Source: Bacteroides sp. | Lineage (GTDB): Bacteria; Bacteroidota; Bacteroidia; Bacteroidales; Bacteroidaceae | DNA length: 64,000 nt | Reading direction: 5' to 3' | NCBI RefSeq assembly: GCF_030151085.1 | Contig: NZ_JASLER010000001.1 | Location: 1-64,000 of the forward strand | Shown: piece by piece, positions 56,401-64,000 of the stretch | Layout of the letters: each line of letters begins with the position of its first letter | How positions within the stretch are numbered: position 1 is the first letter of the stretch | Notes under the pieces: model-generated | Told to the model about the DNA's origin: nothing | The model's database searches: none | The model's input: only the letters and a program-made list of their open reading frames with translations | Program-made: the position numbers and the translations under genes

Positions 56401-56808
56401 AAGAGAGCTTCCTTTACTTCCTTTCAGATCCCAGGATTTGGCTCCACCCGTATTAAATGTTACTACTTTTTTGCCATTGGCATACAGTGTTATAGGTGCG
56501 GCTATTTTTCCATGCATTAATCCTGAAATTCCGGAAGTCCAGATAATATTAATAAAATTATTCTTAATAACATTCGGAAGCTTTTCACTTTCCCATTCTA
56601 TACTTTGGTTGCCACTTAACGTTCTTACTATAATGGCATCATTTACATTGGGCAAATGAGAATGAAATGAAATATCATTTCCTGCGATTTTATTCAGATA
56701 ACCTTGAATAACCAAATCGTTTCTCTTAATTGGTATACTTTGAGCTGATAAATAGCAGGAAAACACTGAAATAATAAGAAAAGCTAGTGCGGTTATAATA
56801 TTCTTCAT
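53425..56808 (-). CDS. GH38-type alpha-mannosidase
   Basis: An 1127-residue exported GH38-like enzyme (signal peptide ending YLSAQ). An N-terminal beta region (about 25-275) precedes the GH38 barrel, which opens with the zinc-binding ITHTDIGYT (His290, Asp292). The candidate nucleophile is Asp406 in TQNDVNGIGW, followed by the mid-domain helices (DASIWKPFCRETMEQRFLKA) and the large C-terminal beta domains. GH38 enzymes are zinc-dependent retaining alpha-mannosidases acting on N-glycans and mannans. It is longer than many bacterial GH38s because of the N-terminal extension. It lies 14 bp after GH92 in the same operon, giving exo-alpha-mannosidases of two mechanisms. Confidence 0.87.
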   Translation of the reverse strand: MKNIITALAFLIISVFSCYLSAQSIPIKRNDLVIQGYLNKIAGNDISFHSHLPNVNDAIIVRTLSGNQSIEWESEKLPNVIKNNFINIIWTSGISGLMHGKIAAPITLYANGKKVVTFNTGGAKSWDLKGSKGSSLAFREHLKDGSDDRFGYMYLRLPKEFVTPGKSIRLKLVAENYNTDSWTMVFKNQMKSSEISVTCQPAIQKKDGKQLLSISYYNFGAPQTALIKFNGNSYKREVEFGQNNIEIPIVPVLAKETLPMEIALADEVYKKDVKLIPARKWEANFMQITHTDIGYTRPQTDILAEHVRFLDYVLDYCDATDSYPDAAKFRWTCEGAWAVKEFLRSRPKSQIDRFIKRVKEGRIELTAMYFNFDELPDEQTLAASLDPLKEFKKLGLEDIQVATQNDVNGIGWCFNEYFPEIGVKYLTMGVNLHKAIAPFEMPTYFWWTSPSGKKMLAYYGEHYMHGNGLGVNGTDFEAFENKLLGYLRGLEQRDFKYDIMGCEFLGIGGDNSAPSKAACEIVKQWNEKYEWPKVRLSLYKDYMGKIEDRYGKDIPAIRGAWPDWWTDGFGSGAFESAASRTTQSEMIATQNALSITKLLGAKFPERVYSEVEEVNDCLMFYGEHTYGFDASIWKPFCRETMEQRFLKASYTWEGFRRGRLLGETALGFLKESISKAEKPSIMVFNPLSWSRTGIAKTYIDFSILPLDKDFTITDENGKEIKAQMVTRKHDGAYWNLWVENIPSFGYKQYFIETHDRKDVSAKNNFNGNFNSISNEWYELKINEKRGTLESIFDKELSKNILEESSEWKFGDLIHEKLDSRFLDKKVMEGHTRKVPANMKFTGYSHGELWDTYSFAGHSEAGIGDGDNMNVEFRVYNCAKRIDVHFGLTKKLDTNPEAVYVAFPFSLPDAKIYFDVPGGVIEAGVDQIQGTSNDWSTIQTFAAVRNEDSQIIIGTPEVPLMQLGNINTGRFKKEAVPESNQIFSYVMNNYWTTNFNADQHGEFQWNYFITSMPGNSLEKATKFAWENRVPCIARTLPAGKSNGKAKFSDSFLSINPQNVLVVNMKPLPDENAILLHLREVDGKEAHISLQSKILKDIRLIPSNVLGEEVTTGTLDIKPWETKFVKLSW

Positions 56809-56822
56809 AATTTATATGTTTA

Positions 56823-58967
56823 TCATTTTACACATCCCCATTTTTTATTGGGTTTACTATCTACACAATATTCCAGCTCTGCCCCTTTTGACAACTTACT
56901 CCAGTCAATCCAGGAGGAACTGTATTTATTCCCATTAATCTTTAATTCTTTTATATATGTTTTCTTAGAATCTCCACCTTTAATTACCAGTTTGTCTTTG
57001 GGTAGCTGTATTGTTATTTCCTCAAACTGAGGAGCGTTTATTGAAAAACCGGCAACTCCTGGAATCATTGGATATAATCCTATGGAAGCAAAGACATACC
57101 ATGCTCCCATTGCTCCACAATCATCATTTCCAGGTAATCCATTAGGTTTGCTGGAATAGATTTCATTGAAAATTCGATGAATTACCTCGGATGTTTTATA
57201 TGGTTTGTTCGTCCAATTATATATCCAGGGTACCTGGAAATCCGGTTCATTGCCAGCTGCATAATAATGGTCATCATAGCCGGCATCTAGTTTCACAAAC
57301 AAAGAATCTAACCTTCTGGATGCTGCATTTTTTCCTCCGATAGTGTCAATGAGGGTTTCTAAATCGTAGGGAACCATCCAAAAATAATTCTCTTTAGTTG
57401 CTTCTCTCCAATCATCATCGGGGTTTTTCCAACTCATGTCATGATTATGTCTTGACCTGAGCCATCTGGTTGAAGGGTCATATAAATTCTTCCAGTTGCC
57501 TGCACGATTGATAAAATAACTGGCATCTTTTTCATTCTTGATGGCCTGAAGGGCAAACTGACCTATTGCATAGTCGGTAGAAGTATACTCCAGACATAAA
57601 GATGCATTCTCTATTCCTTTCGACAAATAGTTTTCCAATCCAGGTCTCACTACTACATTTTGCGAATGGGTTCCAACAACCATAGCTCCACGCTTCATGT
57701 GCTTGTATGCAGCTGCTGTGTCAAAATCTCTGCCTCCAAAGGCGTATGTATTCGATATAATTATGGGAATTGGATCTCCATGCATAATTCCTGTTTCAAT
57801 ATTGGCTATTACCCATCTGCCATAGCCGCCACTCTGTTGTGCAAATTCAACTGCAGATTGAACCATATCCGAGGATTCCTTTGGAAAGAGCATTGCCAAC
57901 AATTGGCATTGTGTGCGATAGGTATCCCAACCACTGAATGTTGTATAGTAATCGCGATTGTCTTTAACTCTATGGATATTAAAGTCGGCACCCATATATT
58001 CTCCATTCACATCATTGAATATATTGGGATGAATTAATGAGTGATAGAAATGTGTATAGAATTGCTTTAAGCGGTCTGTATTGGATGACTCTATGGCTAT
58101 TTTCCCCAAGTATTTGTTCCACTCTTTTTCCGTATCTTCACGTACAGCATCAAAATTGCGATTGTTGTTGTCTAAGCGGAGATTTTCATGTGCATTCTTT
58201 ACAGAAACATAGGATATGGCAATTTTATATTCAACTACAGAGTTGTTTTGAGTATCGAATGTGAAGTAGGCACCGGAATTCTTTCCCCCAATTTGTAACC
58301 TATCCTTTCTTAAATCAGAATTAACCCATGTGCCGCAGGCAATTGCTTTTGAATTAAATTCTGCGGCAAAATAAATCTTATAATTAGCAGAATAACCGCA
58401 GATTTCACCTCCTTCTGCATAACCTTCACAAGAATATGGAGAGGTTATTTCTATTTGGGCATTTGATAGGGAAGTAGAACCAACACCAGCTCCTATAATA
58501 ACTGTTCCTTTGGGCTCTTTCTCGGAGAAAGTAAACTTAATAGCACCACTTCGTTTTGAAACTGTTGTCTCGCAGTTTGTTCCATCTTTCATTGTTATTG
58601 CAAGATGCCCTGCTGTCGAAGAATTTGCTGTCTCATATCGGGGAAAACTTTCCATATTATTAGGGGATGATTTTAATTCTCCAGAAATAGGCAAAACAGG
58701 AAAATTCCCCATATGAGGACAACCGGCACCTGACATCTGATTTACTACAATCCCTTTATGAGGAGAGAAAAAAGCAGGAGTGATTTGCATCATTCCAAAT
58801 GGATATGCTGCGCCTATAAAAGTGAATCCGCATCCTAATCCATTGCCTTCAGTGCCAATTTGGGTATCTACTAACTTTGCATAATTTGTGATTGATGAGC
58901 CCGTAGCCATAATACTCTCTGTCCAAGAGATGCTAAGTAATAGGAATAGATAAATATGTTTTCTCAT
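56823..58967 (-). CDS. GH92 alpha-mannosidase
   Basis: A 714-residue exported GH92 (signal peptide ending ESIMATG). It starts VDTQIGTEGNGLGCGFTF and carries FSGWDTYRTQCQLLAM, YAAGNEPDFQVPWIYN with Glu574 as the usual general acid, and GNDDCGAMGAWYVFAS near the C-terminus. It should remove terminal alpha-mannose with inversion. It resembles the GH92 at 519 (SGAGCPHMGNFPVLP versus SGVGWYGDLGNFLVMP) more than that at 28521. It is the first enzyme gene after the SusC/SusD/lipoprotein block, separated from it by a stem-loop. Confidence 0.93.
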   Translation of the reverse strand: MRKHIYLFLLLSISWTESIMATGSSITNYAKLVDTQIGTEGNGLGCGFTFIGAAYPFGMMQITPAFFSPHKGIVVNQMSGAGCPHMGNFPVLPISGELKSSPNNMESFPRYETANSSTAGHLAITMKDGTNCETTVSKRSGAIKFTFSEKEPKGTVIIGAGVGSTSLSNAQIEITSPYSCEGYAEGGEICGYSANYKIYFAAEFNSKAIACGTWVNSDLRKDRLQIGGKNSGAYFTFDTQNNSVVEYKIAISYVSVKNAHENLRLDNNNRNFDAVREDTEKEWNKYLGKIAIESSNTDRLKQFYTHFYHSLIHPNIFNDVNGEYMGADFNIHRVKDNRDYYTTFSGWDTYRTQCQLLAMLFPKESSDMVQSAVEFAQQSGGYGRWVIANIETGIMHGDPIPIIISNTYAFGGRDFDTAAAYKHMKRGAMVVGTHSQNVVVRPGLENYLSKGIENASLCLEYTSTDYAIGQFALQAIKNEKDASYFINRAGNWKNLYDPSTRWLRSRHNHDMSWKNPDDDWREATKENYFWMVPYDLETLIDTIGGKNAASRRLDSLFVKLDAGYDDHYYAAGNEPDFQVPWIYNWTNKPYKTSEVIHRIFNEIYSSKPNGLPGNDDCGAMGAWYVFASIGLYPMIPGVAGFSINAPQFEEITIQLPKDKLVIKGGDSKKTYIKELKINGNKYSSSWIDWSKLSKGAELEYCVDSKPNKKWGCVK

Positions 58968-58991
58968 GTTGTTTTGCGATTAGAATATTAT

Positions 58992-59022
58992 CCGGCAACC
59001 TATTAAAATAATAAGCTGCCGG
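58992..59022 (-). promoter_or_regulatory. Stem-loop between surface lipoproteins and enzyme genes
   Basis: CCGGCA (58992-58997) pairs with TGCCGG (59017-59022), with further A-T pairing inside, but no U tract. Its place mirrors the hairpin at 20753 in the left locus, so it may help set transporter-to-enzyme ratios. Confidence 0.55.
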
Positions 59023-59049
59023 AATCACTATTTTAATTTGAAAACTATT

Positions 59050-60405
59050 TTATTCAATAGTATATGTAATACCTGTTGCCGTCAATCCCATTTCACCAAT
59101 GTTGAAGTATTTGCCTCCTCCGGTATAACCACCGTCTTCACCGAAATACTTGTCACTAGGAGTTGACCCGTCCGGAGTTATACAACTCATAATACGTAAT
59201 AGAATGTGACGAGGTTTGAACGAGTGATCCAAGTCGGTCAATTCACATGAACTGGTTTGCGGATTTTTTCTTGGATTTTCATATTGGAACCAACCTTTGC
59301 CAGCTCTTTTCCAACCTCGAGTGATAGCTTCCGCCTCAAAACCTTCTTCATCACTTCTTGATTGTATTTCATAACCTGTTGGACCACCAGGACCATCATC
59401 AATCGATTCACGTCCCCATATTTCAAATTTTACAACATCCCAACCAAAATAATTATTTCGGCCGATAATTGAAGCTGCTGTAAGGTAAGTTTGTTTGCCA
59501 AGATCAAAGGACATGTGTGCAGGGAGTGTACTTCCATCATTCCAACATTCCCATGCTGCATCTCCTCCGCTTTGATTATCAAATATAGCTTGTGGCGCAC
59601 CTGAACCAAATCCTTTTCCTGTATTGTCTGTAGCCGTATATTTGGCAGATAAGATTTTGCTTTTATCAACCGGATAATATGACACATGTTGTTTAGCAAC
59701 TTGAACCAGTGTCGGCAACTCTAATGTATCTAAGCCTAATTTATCTTTAGGAAGTACGAAGGTTGTCAATTCAAATGGAGAGTTATCATTATTATCCCAG
59801 TTTGGAACTACTATCTTATCTTTTATTTCTTCACTTTCGATATTTTGAGCTTTACCATCTTTATCTTTATAAGTCAGCTTGTATTTGACAGCCATTTTTG
59901 ATTGAGATAAAGTCAATTCAGCGCCACCTTCATCATTTACAAACAGGTCGATTATAGATAGCTTGGACTGGGTGTGCACATAGATGTCGCCATAAGAAGC
60001 ACCTGCTGCTTCCACTACAATCGACTTGTTCCCAACATCATCCGTCGTGTATAACTCAAAATCATAATCACCTTCCGGTAGTGGGGCAATAGTGAACAAT
60101 GTATAGTCACCATCTTGATTCTCTTTCAGATTAAAGATTTTTTCTTGTGCTACTCCTTCAATGTCTGTCCATTTTACGACGCATTCCACGGCAGTACGCA
60201 AATAAGTGTTCTTTGCTTTAATCACAACCCGATCCTTACCTCCTTGTACTATTACGGAGTCCATCTTTCCAACATAGATTGTTTCACCCATATCGAGATA
60301 CTCTTTCTGCCTGTCTGTTATATCAGAACAAGCATTCAGCAATATTATAGTTAATAAACTCATCAAAGTCCAATAACATTTTTCTTTCAGAATAGTATAT
60401 TTCAT
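59050..60405 (-). CDS. Surface lipoprotein, DUF4998-like with C-terminal discoidin-like domain
   Basis: A 451-residue lipoprotein (lipobox LLNAC, with a long N-region before the hydrophobic stretch). The N-terminal half (about 30-240) holds Ig-like repeats of the DUF4998 type (YLDMGETIYVGKMDSVIVQ, PLPEGDYDFELYTTDDVGN). A discoidin-like domain follows (about 245-451, LSAKYTATDNTGKGFGSG, SFDLGKQTYLTAASIIGRN). No catalytic motif is seen. It lies 20 bp after another discoidin-bearing lipoprotein and two genes after SusD, the usual position of surface glycan-binding proteins. Confidence 0.78.
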   Translation of the reverse strand: MKYTILKEKCYWTLMSLLTIILLNACSDITDRQKEYLDMGETIYVGKMDSVIVQGGKDRVVIKAKNTYLRTAVECVVKWTDIEGVAQEKIFNLKENQDGDYTLFTIAPLPEGDYDFELYTTDDVGNKSIVVEAAGASYGDIYVHTQSKLSIIDLFVNDEGGAELTLSQSKMAVKYKLTYKDKDGKAQNIESEEIKDKIVVPNWDNNDNSPFELTTFVLPKDKLGLDTLELPTLVQVAKQHVSYYPVDKSKILSAKYTATDNTGKGFGSGAPQAIFDNQSGGDAAWECWNDGSTLPAHMSFDLGKQTYLTAASIIGRNNYFGWDVVKFEIWGRESIDDGPGGPTGYEIQSRSDEEGFEAEAITRGWKRAGKGWFQYENPRKNPQTSSCELTDLDHSFKPRHILLRIMSCITPDGSTPSDKYFGEDGGYTGGGKYFNIGEMGLTATGITYTIE

Positions 60406-60425
60406 ATCTTTTCAATGTATTTAGA

Positions 60426-61637
60426 TTATTTCCATTGTGCCCAAAAGCTTAACTCACCCAAAAGCGCCATGTCTGTTCCGGTAAAATTGTCGATAAATTT
60501 GAATCTTAAATATCTAAATTCGGGACGTGGAAATGGTGTGTCAATAGTAAACATGATACCTTTTTCAGCCGCTTCATAATCTTCTGAAGTTAAAGGTTCT
60601 CCGGGTTTGCGTCCTGATGGTCTTTTAACTTCAAATGTCTCGATATTCAATTTAGTCCATCCCTCTAATGGATCATCATTGTTTACTGATGTTGGTAGTT
60701 TTTCAACTCCATACACCTCGAAATGTTTAATACAGTTAGCATTGAAGATTTCGGAGTCTCCCAATCGCTGTTGGAATAGAATGCGTCCAATAGGTGCTGT
60801 AGTACCCAAATCTATACAGAAATAATGTGGAAAAGTTCCATTTCCTGCTGTTTGAGCGAAGTTCCATGCACCTACGATATCATCCCACAGATTTTCTGGA
60901 CGTCCCATCCATGAATACCAGTCATCTTTATCAAAAACCTGAGGTTTGCCAACATATTTGAAGAGCTTCTTGTCGAGATATTCTTCTCTCCAGGGTCTAT
61001 CTTCAATAGTCAAGGGCTCAGAAGTGTTACCAAACCGGTCTCGCACCAATATTTGGAATGTATTGGTCTTATTGGGCAATCCCACAACTTGATACTCACC
61101 TTCGGCTTGTGTAAAGACGCGTGCTTGATAAAATAACATTCTATCCGAGACACTGTCTTTCTGTTGCAAGTAGATGGATAATTCGGATTTCGACGGATTC
61201 TTATATTGGATTCTGAATCCTCCAAAATCTGCTTTACAGACAAGGCTCTCGCGCATTACTTTAACAGGAGATTCATCCGGTATAATCTTAATCTTTGTCG
61301 GTTCCGAATAATTTTCACTTTTATCTATTGCATAGAGAGCAACTTCATATTCGTTACTATCGGGCAATCCTTCTAGAAGTAACTCCCTTTCATATTGAGA
61401 TGCAACCGCATCTCTTTGTATGCCGTTTACGTAATATACCGCTTTTATATAAGCTAGGTCTTTATCTGCGGGTAAAGTATATTTAAATCTTGCCCCTCCT
61501 GGTATCGGAGTATATATAACATTGCTCACAGATGCCGGTGGTGTAGTATCATTCGGCCCGAAAGGCTTTAATAAGTCCTCTTCAGAACAAGCCGTTAATA
61601 TTGTTACGATACTTAATGCTAATAATATTTTTTTCAT
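60426..61637 (-). CDS. Surface lipoprotein, DUF4959/DUF5126/DUF5000-like
   Basis: A 403-residue lipoprotein (lipobox LTAC, Cys17). The N-terminal fibronectin-III-like domain (about 30-120, PPASVSNVIYTPIPGGARFKY) matches the DUF4959 type, a second Ig-like domain the DUF5126 type (about 125-220), and the C-terminal discoidin-like half (about 240-403, PHYFCIDLGTTAPIGRILFQ) the DUF5000 type. This three-domain set is a standard gene directly after SusD. It likely binds glycan at the cell surface alongside SusD. It starts 26 bp after the SusD stop. Confidence 0.82.
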   Translation of the reverse strand: MKKILLALSIVTILTACSEEDLLKPFGPNDTTPPASVSNVIYTPIPGGARFKYTLPADKDLAYIKAVYYVNGIQRDAVASQYERELLLEGLPDSNEYEVALYAIDKSENYSEPTKIKIIPDESPVKVMRESLVCKADFGGFRIQYKNPSKSELSIYLQQKDSVSDRMLFYQARVFTQAEGEYQVVGLPNKTNTFQILVRDRFGNTSEPLTIEDRPWREEYLDKKLFKYVGKPQVFDKDDWYSWMGRPENLWDDIVGAWNFAQTAGNGTFPHYFCIDLGTTAPIGRILFQQRLGDSEIFNANCIKHFEVYGVEKLPTSVNNDDPLEGWTKLNIETFEVKRPSGRKPGEPLTSEDYEAAEKGIMFTIDTPFPRPEFRYLRFKFIDNFTGTDMALLGELSFWAQWK

Positions 61638-61663
61638 TTTTCCGGTGATTTATAAGATTAATA

Positions 61664-63667
61664 TTACCATCCCATATTTTGTTGCAACTTATGATTGGAG
61701 TCAAGACTCTTTTGTCTGATCGGCCAGAAGTAATCTTTGGTTGCAAACTTTCTATCATAAATATAAGTTTCTATATAATAATCGTTTTCCGTGACACCTT
61801 GTGCATTCCAGCCGCGTATGGGTCTGTTAAAGTAACTTCCAGCTAGCATCCAGCGTCTTAAATCCCAGTATCTTTGTCCTTCAAATGCTAACTCTACCAT
61901 TCTTTCCTGACGAATTATATCTCTCATTCCCTCTTTAGTTTTGGGCTTTTGGGGAGAAGTGCTGTATTTTGCCCAAGTATCAACTAAGTTCATTGTTTCT
62001 TTATCCAATCCGGCTTTCGTACGAACGGGCTGTATATATTCATATACCTCACTATCCGGTGCTTCTTTTGATTCATTTAATGCTTCTGCGCACATTAGAT
62101 AGAGGTCTGACATTCGTATGATTGGGAAGAAATATAAAACGTCTCCAATATTGTCGATTACATTTACCACAAACTGCCTTTTCCAAGGAATTAACTTTTT
62201 ACAGGTGTATCCGGTTACGCAATACATAGTGTTCTTTGCACCGGCAAAATCCATTGCTTTAGAGTGGATGACATAACTATCTTCTTCATTAGGCTTCTCT
62301 TGACAGTAATATTTGCCTTGATCAAATCCCACATAAGCATAAAATCTTGGTTCTCTATGTGTGTTGTAATACGGAACTTTTATACCTTCTTCTGAAGTGA
62401 AATAAAACTGATAGTCTTCCGGTACAGAAATCAGTTTGAAACGATCTGAATATTGGTATGTATAATCTTCTTCGATAGGTATACCATTATTCGAATAAAA
62501 CTGATCTGTCATATTCATAGTTGCTCCATGTAAATTATTAAATCCTAATGGGCGTTCGGAAATATGTTTGGCATTCAATGGACTGGATGCATAGTATATA
62601 AGTCTGTTAACGTCCTGACGTCCTATTCCCCAAACTAGTTCGGGGTTATCGGTATTCTCTGTAATCTGTCCGCGTAAGCTCAATTCAAGAACTGTTTTGT
62701 CAGAAACATTTAATCCAACAGTCTTGGGATCTAACGTATAGAAACCCATGTCTGCATTATGAGCTGCTGTAATTGCATCTTTGCAGGCTTCTGCTGCTTT
62801 CTTCCACTTTTCTACTGAATATTCAGGATTTATAAATGGTTGGTCAGCGAAGTTTTTGAAGTTGCGAAATTGAGTGTTTCCATTGAAAATCGGACTTGCC
62901 GCTAAAACTAAAACTTTTGCTTTTATTGCTTTTGCAACAGGAAGGTTGATACGTCCTAAATCATTTTGACGTCCTACAACTGTAAGAGGCAATGCTTCAC
63001 TGCTGATAGCTTCGTCCAAAACCTCAACTATTTGGCGAACTACATCGTCTACCGGCTCGCGCTCTCTTTGTACTTCTTCCGGCGGAAGAGAAACATCAAG
63101 ATTTTCTCCCATAAAAGGAATTGGTCCATACATCTGGAGCAAGTAGTAATGATAGTATGCTTTTAAAACCTGACACTCTGCTTTCCACTGAGCTTTTTCT
63201 TCAAGTTTCATATCAGGTACTAAGTCGATATTGTCAATAAGGATATTGCAATTTCTTATACCTGCAAAAAGACTCTTAATATAGCTTTTCTCTTGCTGAT
63301 CTCCAAATACCTGACTGAGATAACTATAATCTCCACCATCCCAATAATTCAATAATGGAGTGGTTTTGTCTTGTCTCCCTTTGGCTATAAACTCAGTACT
63401 TTTATTTCGATAATAATAGAAATTGTTATCCATAAAAGTTGGATTCCAAACTTCATCTCCACATAAGAGGGCTGGGTTCTGCATTATGTTTGCAGGTCGT
63501 GGAACGTAATCATAGCATGTGTGCAACATTTTATATGCTCCTTCCCGAGTATTAAACACTTGTTCTATTGTGGGAATATTATCAGGCACAACATTTAAGT
63601 AATCAGAACATGATGTGAACATGCACATCAGTGTTCCACAAATTATGGCGTATAATTTACTTTTCAT
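61664..63667 (-). CDS. susD-like: SusD-family glycan-binding lipoprotein
   Basis: A 667-residue SusD/RagB lipoprotein. The start is ATG at 63667 (MKSKLYAIICGTLMC), because upstream in-frame codons only add a leader before a normal lipoprotein signal (lipobox FTSC). Family motifs: YDYVPRPANIM, QWKAECQVLKAYYHYYLLQMYGPIP and a C-terminal RQERMVELAFEGQRYWDLRRW. It is the surface partner of the SusC encoded 4 bp upstream, which leaves the window. Confidence 0.95.
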   Translation of the reverse strand: MKSKLYAIICGTLMCMFTSCSDYLNVVPDNIPTIEQVFNTREGAYKMLHTCYDYVPRPANIMQNPALLCGDEVWNPTFMDNNFYYYRNKSTEFIAKGRQDKTTPLLNYWDGGDYSYLSQVFGDQQEKSYIKSLFAGIRNCNILIDNIDLVPDMKLEEKAQWKAECQVLKAYYHYYLLQMYGPIPFMGENLDVSLPPEEVQREREPVDDVVRQIVEVLDEAISSEALPLTVVGRQNDLGRINLPVAKAIKAKVLVLAASPIFNGNTQFRNFKNFADQPFINPEYSVEKWKKAAEACKDAITAAHNADMGFYTLDPKTVGLNVSDKTVLELSLRGQITENTDNPELVWGIGRQDVNRLIYYASSPLNAKHISERPLGFNNLHGATMNMTDQFYSNNGIPIEEDYTYQYSDRFKLISVPEDYQFYFTSEEGIKVPYYNTHREPRFYAYVGFDQGKYYCQEKPNEEDSYVIHSKAMDFAGAKNTMYCVTGYTCKKLIPWKRQFVVNVIDNIGDVLYFFPIIRMSDLYLMCAEALNESKEAPDSEVYEYIQPVRTKAGLDKETMNLVDTWAKYSTSPQKPKTKEGMRDIIRQERMVELAFEGQRYWDLRRWMLAGSYFNRPIRGWNAQGVTENDYYIETYIYDRKFATKDYFWPIRQKSLDSNHKLQQNMGW

Positions 63668-63671
63668 AATA

Positions 63672-64000
63672 TTAAAAATTAAAGTTAAGTCCAACATTAA
63701 ATACACGCTGAATAGGATAATTCAGGCCACTACCTCCCATTTCTACATCCCACAGCTTGAATTTGCTCCAAGTCAAAAGATTCATGCCACTTACATAAAC
63801 ACGGAATGATTGAATAGCAATTTTCTTAGTAATTCTTTCGGGTATAGTATAACCTAATTCTACCGATTTTAAACGGAGATAACTGCCATCGCGTAGCCAC
63901 CATGTACTAGGTTGCTCATTATTAGGTCTTGATGTGTCTGACAAGCGTGGCCATAAAGCATAACTGTTTCGATTGGTTTCTGACCAGTGATCATCGGCCC
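63672..64000 (-). CDS. susC-like: SusC-family TonB-dependent transporter, C-terminal end (5' part outside window)
   Basis: The last 108 codons of a SusC barrel; the frame is open to the right edge (ADDHWSETNRNSYALWPRLS at the edge). It contains the characteristic WWLRDGSYLRLKSVELGYTIP, FRVYVSGMNLLTWSKF and the closing QRVFNVGLNFNF with terminal Phe. It is translationally tight with SusD (4 bp apart). It is the first visible gene of the right locus; the promoter and any regulator lie beyond the window. Confidence 0.95.
   Translation of the reverse strand, partial: ADDHWSETNRNSYALWPRLSDTSRPNNEQPSTWWLRDGSYLRLKSVELGYTIPERITKKIAIQSFRVYVSGMNLLTWSKFKLWDVEMGGSGLNYPIQRVFNVGLNFNF

Overview
The window is chromosomal DNA of a gut-type Bacteroidota, most likely Bacteroides. 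The evidence is two SusC/SusD pairs, many exported or lipoprotein glycosidases, and repeated matches to the Bacteroides -7 promoter element TAnnTTTG. It holds two large polysaccharide utilisation loci (PULs) that converge on a strong hairpin at about 42.2 kb. No rRNA, tRNA, CRISPR array, transposase or phage gene was seen.

Left locus (1-42139, mostly + strand). It opens inside a GH71/99-like endo-acting glycosidase gene, followed with no usable start by a GH92 alpha-mannosidase. The two reading frames meet at a run of nine A, suggesting one frameshifted GH99-GH92 protein. A convergent gene encodes a membrane-spanning Kelch-type sensor with a cytoplasmic winged-helix/BTAD DNA-binding half, probably the locus regulator. 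Two GH3 enzymes and a GH43 with a discoidin domain follow. Next is the transport block: coiled-coil lipoprotein, SusC, SusD and a DUF3823-like lipoprotein. After it come two more GH71/99-like enzymes flanking an unrecognised 414-residue protein, then GH43, GH43-CBM6, GH92, GH3-PA14, GH43, GH30, GH2 and an S9 dipeptidyl peptidase. The enzyme set (endo-alpha-mannosidase-like, alpha-mannosidase, several beta-xylosidase/arabinosidase-like, beta-glucosidase-like and beta-galactosidase-like enzymes, a proline-type peptidase) points to a branched alpha-mannose-containing heteroglycan or glycoprotein. A xylose-substituted fungal mannan is one candidate; this is inference.

Right locus (42285-64000, all - strand, read right to left). 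It begins with a SusC running off the right edge, then SusD, two surface lipoproteins with discoidin-like domains, GH92, GH38, GH3, an SGNH hydrolase, a second GH92, an endonuclease/exonuclease/phosphatase-fold enzyme and two DUF6259-type proteins. The second GH92 has Gln where the family's general-acid Glu normally lies. That substitution is known from an enzyme that removes mannose from mannose-phosphate caps, and a phosphatase-fold gene follows. The right locus is therefore proposed to handle a phosphorylated alpha-mannan or N-glycan.

Regulatory features include two sets of 22-bp-period direct repeats (7760-7825 and 51031-51118), TTAAGCG boxes between the sensor-regulator and the first GH3, and hairpins separating the transport blocks from the enzyme blocks. 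Residue numbers were counted by hand from the start stated in each entry. Family assignments rest on recognised motifs, not on a database search.
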